From Eumeta japonica (Eukaryota > Arthropoda > Insecta > Lepidoptera > Psychidae), in NCBI GenBank assembly GCA_005406025.1, contig BGZK01001559.1, positions 1-64,000 of the forward strand: a stretch of 64,000 nucleotides of DNA. The letters are read 5' to 3'. Positions within the stretch are counted from its first letter, which is position 1. The number at the start of each line of letters is the position of its first letter. Positions 59,880-64,000 of this stretch are shown here, in pieces. Under the pieces are notes generated by a model, which worked only from the letters and a program-made list of their open reading frames with translations, had not been told where the DNA came from and searched no databases. A program made the translations under genes and the position numbers.

Positions 59880-60603
59880 CAATTTTTTGTTCATTAATAA
59901 AACATAGAACCAAACGTTTTTCGAGTAATTAAAGTAAAAATTGTGATAAATATCTCAAAAGAAAACATAAAGATGAAAAAAAAAAATTCAAATTTTATCA
60001 CTTTTCGTTATTTTGTATTTTCTGAATAAATTTTCAATAAAAATGTATATTTTTTTTTACACCATCAGAAAGTAGAGATTTCAACGAACAAAAAGGCTAC
60101 CGACTTTTTTGAAAAATATGATATTTTGACGTTTTCGATCGAAAATTAGGTGTTTTTTCGATATCGAGTAAAAATAGGGTGAAAAATAAATATTTTAAAT
60201 TAAAAAATTCCAGCGTGTTTGGGATATAAATAGGTAACTTTTCACCAAATTTCATAAAAAAAAAAATTTTTTTGATAAAGATAAAAATAAAAAACCAAAA
60301 ATGTGGTTTTTTGCATTTTTTACATGAATTTTGAGGTTAAGGAGAGAAAGTCTAAATACAAAATTTGTAGATCTTATTAATACCTACAACTTTGCCATTT
60401 GACTTTTTTCGATAGGACTTGTAGTTTTGCCGTAAATCAAGATTGACCGATTTTTACCCTTAAAAACGCACCCCCTACCCCTTCCCAACCTCAGATCGAC
60501 CGTAATTTGTTTTTCCTCTCATTTGGGTGGTGTAACCTTCCTTTTCCAATAGGTTTCATTCTACTATAATTTTTTTTCGTTTCTAAAATTATCGACCCTG
60601 GTC
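59880..60603. repeat. Right long terminal inverted repeat
   Basis: Reverse complement of the left repeat. CTCATTTGGGTGGTGTAACC (60519) and CATAGAACCAAACGTTTTTC (59904) are matching landmarks. It is about 15 bp longer than the left copy through small indels. Confidence 0.85.
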
Positions 60604-62239
60604 TAAACATATGCGTCGGTCCCACAACGCTAAGCGATATAGTCGTGAGCGCGGTAAACTATTTCCTGCGACACTCTAGAGCTCACCCCCAACGCGTAAA
60701 ATAGTGATTTAAATTGGACATGTCGTGCGACACAACTCAGCGTGCACGGCGTTCACACGACTCGTGCACATAGATATTTAATATATATGTATAATTAGCA
60801 AGATAGGCTGAATAACTATTTTCTGGCGCGTACATTAATTACCCTGAATAAATTATAACAAAAACAGCGATCTCTGCTATTGTTTAGTCAGAATCAGTAT
60901 ATCTAAATGAAATATAGCAATATATGTTACGAATCGCGCAAAAAAAATAAACAAATAAAAGATAACAGAATAATTCCTTACTTGTTAAATAAAAGAATAA
61001 AACTCCAGTTCTATAAATTAAATTGTAAATATGATTTATATAAGTCTGCGAATTTTAAATTGCCGGATTGTTCAGGAGTTTGCTCTTCTTGACTTGTTTA
61101 CAACTAAAGATGACAATAATAAATTACTTTAAATTTCAAATACAACCAGATGCAAATATAAATGTAAAAACATGCACCGGCTAAACGAGTCAGTTCTTCT
61201 TTTAATAACTCCTACGTTAACATATAAAGTTCGATGATGGTAATTTGTATGAAAACTTAGATATACGCATATTTTTTTGGGTATTTACCTATTGTTGTTT
61301 TTATAATTAAATCCCTGAACTCCGACTACGGTAGAAAATAATAACGCGTGTATCTTTTACGGTTGATCCATTATAATAATTTTTATATCTGATAAAATTG
61401 ACCTAAATGAACGCTTTTTAGCAGCATAGTTCATTCTTATCATAACGAGTAAGTTACTTACTTTAGATACTTCATCTTTTACAATGTTATATCAACAGTA
61501 CCAACATAAATAAACGAAAATTTGTACCTAAAATACAGTAATTAGGATAATTTTATACTTTATAAGAAAATTTCCAATTATGAGATTTAAGTTTTAATGC
61601 GAATCCAGTGTTTTTAATATAAGTCATAAACAGTGTTAAAGTAATGTATTCATAAAATATATAAAATATAAACTTAGCTATGGATGACGACTTCGAAAAA
61701 GGACAATCCGATAACTTACCTGAATTCAACGAGTTAATAGTGGCCATTTACGATATTTTTGTATGACAAATTCATAGAACCTGCTACAACCATGCCTATC
61801 AATTTAAAAAAAATAAAGTATCGTCTGATTGGTAATAAATTGACTGTTGGGAACAAGTATGGCATTTATTTACGCTTGGAATATTTTTATAAATACAAAT
61901 TCCTTATTATTTGTTAGTAAATATACAGAGATATCCTTTAAGCCTACATGTTTGCCTATTACTTTGAATACTTGTAAGTCAAAAAAGCCGCAACATTTAA
62001 ACAAATTAGAATCATATGCTTCTCAGCATAAAGTTTATGTTTGTCAAAAACTCTTTGAATCCTAAAGTTAATAGTTTCGTAAATATTTAGAAAAAAATCC
62101 TAGCGAAATTACAGCAACTTATGATATAGATATAGACCTACTACATATATCAACAAATAGGTACCTACTAGCGGTCGGACATTTTACCTGCATGGAATTC
62201 GGTTCCAAGATAAAAAGTAATATCAAACTAAGTATAATA
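60604..62239. other. Spacer
   Basis: The stretch 60604-60780 is GC-richer and may be an old repeat. The rest is AT-rich with no gene supported. Confidence 0.4.
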
Positions 62240-62400
62240 AAATGATAATAATAAACCTCTCTTCTTCTGAATCAGTTTGTCTGTTGATGAAAACTGCTTT
62301 AAAATCCGTTGCATAGTTTAAAAGATCTAAGCATATACATACAGAGAAATAGACGTCGCTGTGACATTGTTGTAAATAAGTAAGTACCTTCTATATAAAC
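62240..62400 (+). repeat. Dispersed moth-type repeat fragment
   Basis: TTAAAATCCGTTGCATAGTT followed by AAAGATCTAAGCATA resembles the conserved part of a repeat I recall as widespread in Lepidoptera. Non-coding. Confidence 0.45.
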
Positions 62401-62639
62401 CCACATATATTGTAAGTAAGAATTAAGTACTTACTGTAGTAACATACATTAAAATGATACATAACAATATACACCAGTCTTGACTCCGGGTGGATTAGCC
62501 TTCTTCATGACTTGCAACTATTCCTTTTGACTTTTAGGTTCGTAAGGAACCATGAAAATGAAATTTTCAAGTGTATTAGTAGTTGTATTACGACACTTTG
62601 GTCCAATACACAATTTTCTACATCTTGGTTTCGACATTT

Positions 62640-62730
62640 TAGCCAATTTTCGACCGAATCTTCATAGAGACTTCGGGAGCAGAGCGCTGGCGCGCGGCGG
62701 CCGTTGTGGCGTGACAGAGAGACTAGATTT
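62640..62730. other. Short GC-rich block
   Basis: GAGCAGAGCGCTGGCGCGCG at about 62677 stands out in AT-rich DNA. No function assigned. Confidence 0.25.
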
Positions 62731-62889
62731 ATATTTCCGAAACTATAAGACGTATCAAAAAAAAATTTCACAATATTATTCCATTTTTAATAGAGTATAC
62801 GGTAAGATAAAAATTAAAAGTTGATGATATTATTCATTATTATAACTCTAGTGGTTTCTGAACGTCTACTGAAGATACCTCAGAATATT

Positions 62890-63190
62890 CTAAAATCCAG
62901 ACCCGCCTCGATGAAACAGGTTAGTCGGGGCGTTCACACCCGCCCCAGTAGCCTGTTAGCGGTGTAGGACGAGGCGGCGCAGGCAATAGCCACATTTACG
63001 GTCAAACAGGAAACGGTCGACCGTTCACCGGACCGCCAGAGGGTGTTAAAACGTATGGCCCATTTCTAGAGCTGGTGTAATGAGCCGATCAAATTAGCTA
63101 TCCACATCGGAAGTCGGCTCACGCGCCTAATCAAGCAAGTTCCCTAACTTTGATGAAGTTACTGCGAGAGGGGTGTAAATTACTTTGATA
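62890..63190. repeat. GC-richer unclassified repeat with hairpin
   Basis: AACAGGTTAGTCGGGGCG (about 62917) pairs imperfectly with CGCCCCAGTAGCCTGTT around TTCACACC. The 300-bp block has the balanced composition of a transposon piece and resembles sequence I recall from moth repeats. No readable protein. Confidence 0.35.
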
Positions 63191-64000
63191 ACGTTACGTG
63201 ACCTGACTGATCCCGCGATCATACTTATCTCCTCGGATGAGTCGATGTTGTCGCGCGGCCTAGACGAACCTCTCATTATGTTCCTTCTATGTTTAGCTAC
63301 TGATGTATTATTGCAATAGTAGGGACTATTTCTCATTACAATATAATACAGCCAGTCGTTGTGCTGTTGTCATATATAAAACTCATTATGATATTCATGT
63401 ATTTTGCATGTATTTTCACGATTATTTTATGAAGCCTTTGTTTTTGAAACAACATGTTCTGGATTCCTTTTTCACTGAAGTGACATATTTTTTGTCATTG
63501 TTTTTAGCTTATTGTTTAAATGTAGTTGTAGAAAATCTATAAGAATAATATCCAACTTTGAGACAAGTACCTTTAATATAAGGTGACCAACTATTTTTTG
63601 TTCAAAGTACACTTTGGAAGTATTTCATAAGTGAAAAAAAAAGAAGAAAAAACGATAAACACTTTATTTTCTTTTAAAAACATTTTTTCTTCGAAGTGGA
63701 TTTTTTTTTGCTAAATGAGGATGTTCGTCTAATAATGTAGCCACATCCGAACAACTTTCATTTTGCATATTAAATTTGACTGTTAATAAAATAATCTAAA
63801 AAAATGTTTTAAAAATACAAATGAGTATAAATTTATACAAATGAGTATTTTCAGAGTATAAGATTTGAAAAGAGTACGGTTTGCGAAAAAAGAGTACAAA
63901 ACTCAGTAAATGAGTACTTACTCAATATCATATCGATACATAAATTATCATTATATTTAAAAATAACATATGTTTTAAGATTGTCGATTTAAGGTAAATG
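63191..64000. other. AT-rich end of window
   Basis: A plus-strand frame at 63303-63542 is AT-rich without support. Near 63600-63920 short direct repeats of AAATGAGTA and GAGTA occur. Nothing else. Confidence 0.4.

Larger units (their letters stand above)
53656..60603 (-). mobile_element. 6.95-kb DNA transposon with about 0.7-kb inverted repeats; Academ-like
   Basis: Both ends begin GACCAGGGTCGA (plus strand at 53656, minus strand at 60603). Long inverted repeats (53656-54364 and 59880-60603) enclose one decayed gene on the minus strand. TA borders each end (53654-53655 and 60604-60605), but since TAGACC...GGTCTA is itself symmetric, TA may belong to the repeat. The 3-4-bp duplication I recall for Academ is not evident. 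The encoded order of zinc fingers, transposase core, XPG/FEN nuclease and CXC domain fits the XPG-bearing Academ lineage best. I am confident it is a DNA transposon, less so of the superfamily. Confidence 0.85.

Noticed and set aside
1..64000. CRISPR array, bacterial operons or ribosome binding sites
   Set aside because: No regular repeat-spacer structure exists, and the content (SINEs, gypsy, mariner, splice sites, polyA signals) is eukaryotic.

Overview
This is a eukaryotic, insect-like window, very AT-rich and almost free of intact protein genes. Moth or butterfly DNA is the best guess. The reasons are recalled rather than searched: a dispersed repeat ending in a GGACGGACGGACAGACATAA-type string and GGAACCCTAAAAA (40469-40546), a sister repeat starting AAACCGGACAAATGCAAATA (45293), GAGCGAAGCTCG and ACCGATTTCTCAGAACAGGCTTAACC-type boundaries (28030, 33700), mariner, R1 and RTE-type elements, and TCAGT arthropod initiators. 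No known host gene is complete here.

Most recognisable content is decayed transposable elements. From left to right they are: an R1-clade retrotransposon tail (8.6-9.3 kb, minus); an I/Jockey-type element with gag joined to RNase H (11.2-13.3 kb, minus); a CR1/Jockey-like endonuclease remnant (15.5-16.7 kb, minus); a Ty3/gypsy pol remnant with internal deletion (18.0-19.9 kb, minus); an RTE-like element with endonuclease and reverse transcriptase (23.1-26.06 kb, plus); a mariner 3-prime end (26.96-27.26 kb, minus); a mariner body (34.97-35.56 kb, minus); a hAT (Buster/ZBED type) transposon (49.3-51.99 kb, minus); an RTE tail (52.4-52.7 kb, minus); and a 6.95-kb DNA transposon with about 0.7-kb terminal inverted repeats (53.66-60.60 kb, coding strand minus). 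Nine of ten point the same way.

The 53.66-60.60 kb element is the most notable object. Its broken reading frame encodes, in order, N-terminal zinc-finger-like segments, a transposase-like core, an XPG/FEN-type nuclease and a C-terminal CXC-like cysteine domain with an acidic, basic-ended tail. This layout fits best an Academ transposon of the XPG-bearing lineage, though the family name is an inference.

Host-like signals are few. They are a small cysteine-rich secreted-peptide gene with TATA box and polyA signal but a frame break in its leader (26.17-26.50 kb, plus); two phase-compatible 3-terminal exons of an unrecognised gene (42.39-42.92 kb, minus); a possible first coding exon (8.03-8.21 kb, plus); TATA/initiator promoter candidates at 2.04 and 30.77 kb; and CpG-rich islands at 4.1, 5.9, 31.8, 36.6, 37.8 and 46.1 kb. 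Structured non-coding pieces include hairpins with 25-bp stems at 1.37 and 13.33 kb, a perfect 16-bp palindromic hairpin at 46.22 kb, a 183-bp MITE at 33.12 kb, a 120-bp tandem repeat at 7.56 kb, SINE or tRNA-like fragments and a tRNA-Ile half at 32.47 kb.

Taken together this looks like gene-poor intergenic or intronic DNA packed with old transposons. The strand bias of the remnants raises the possibility of a piRNA-producing locus, which is untested.
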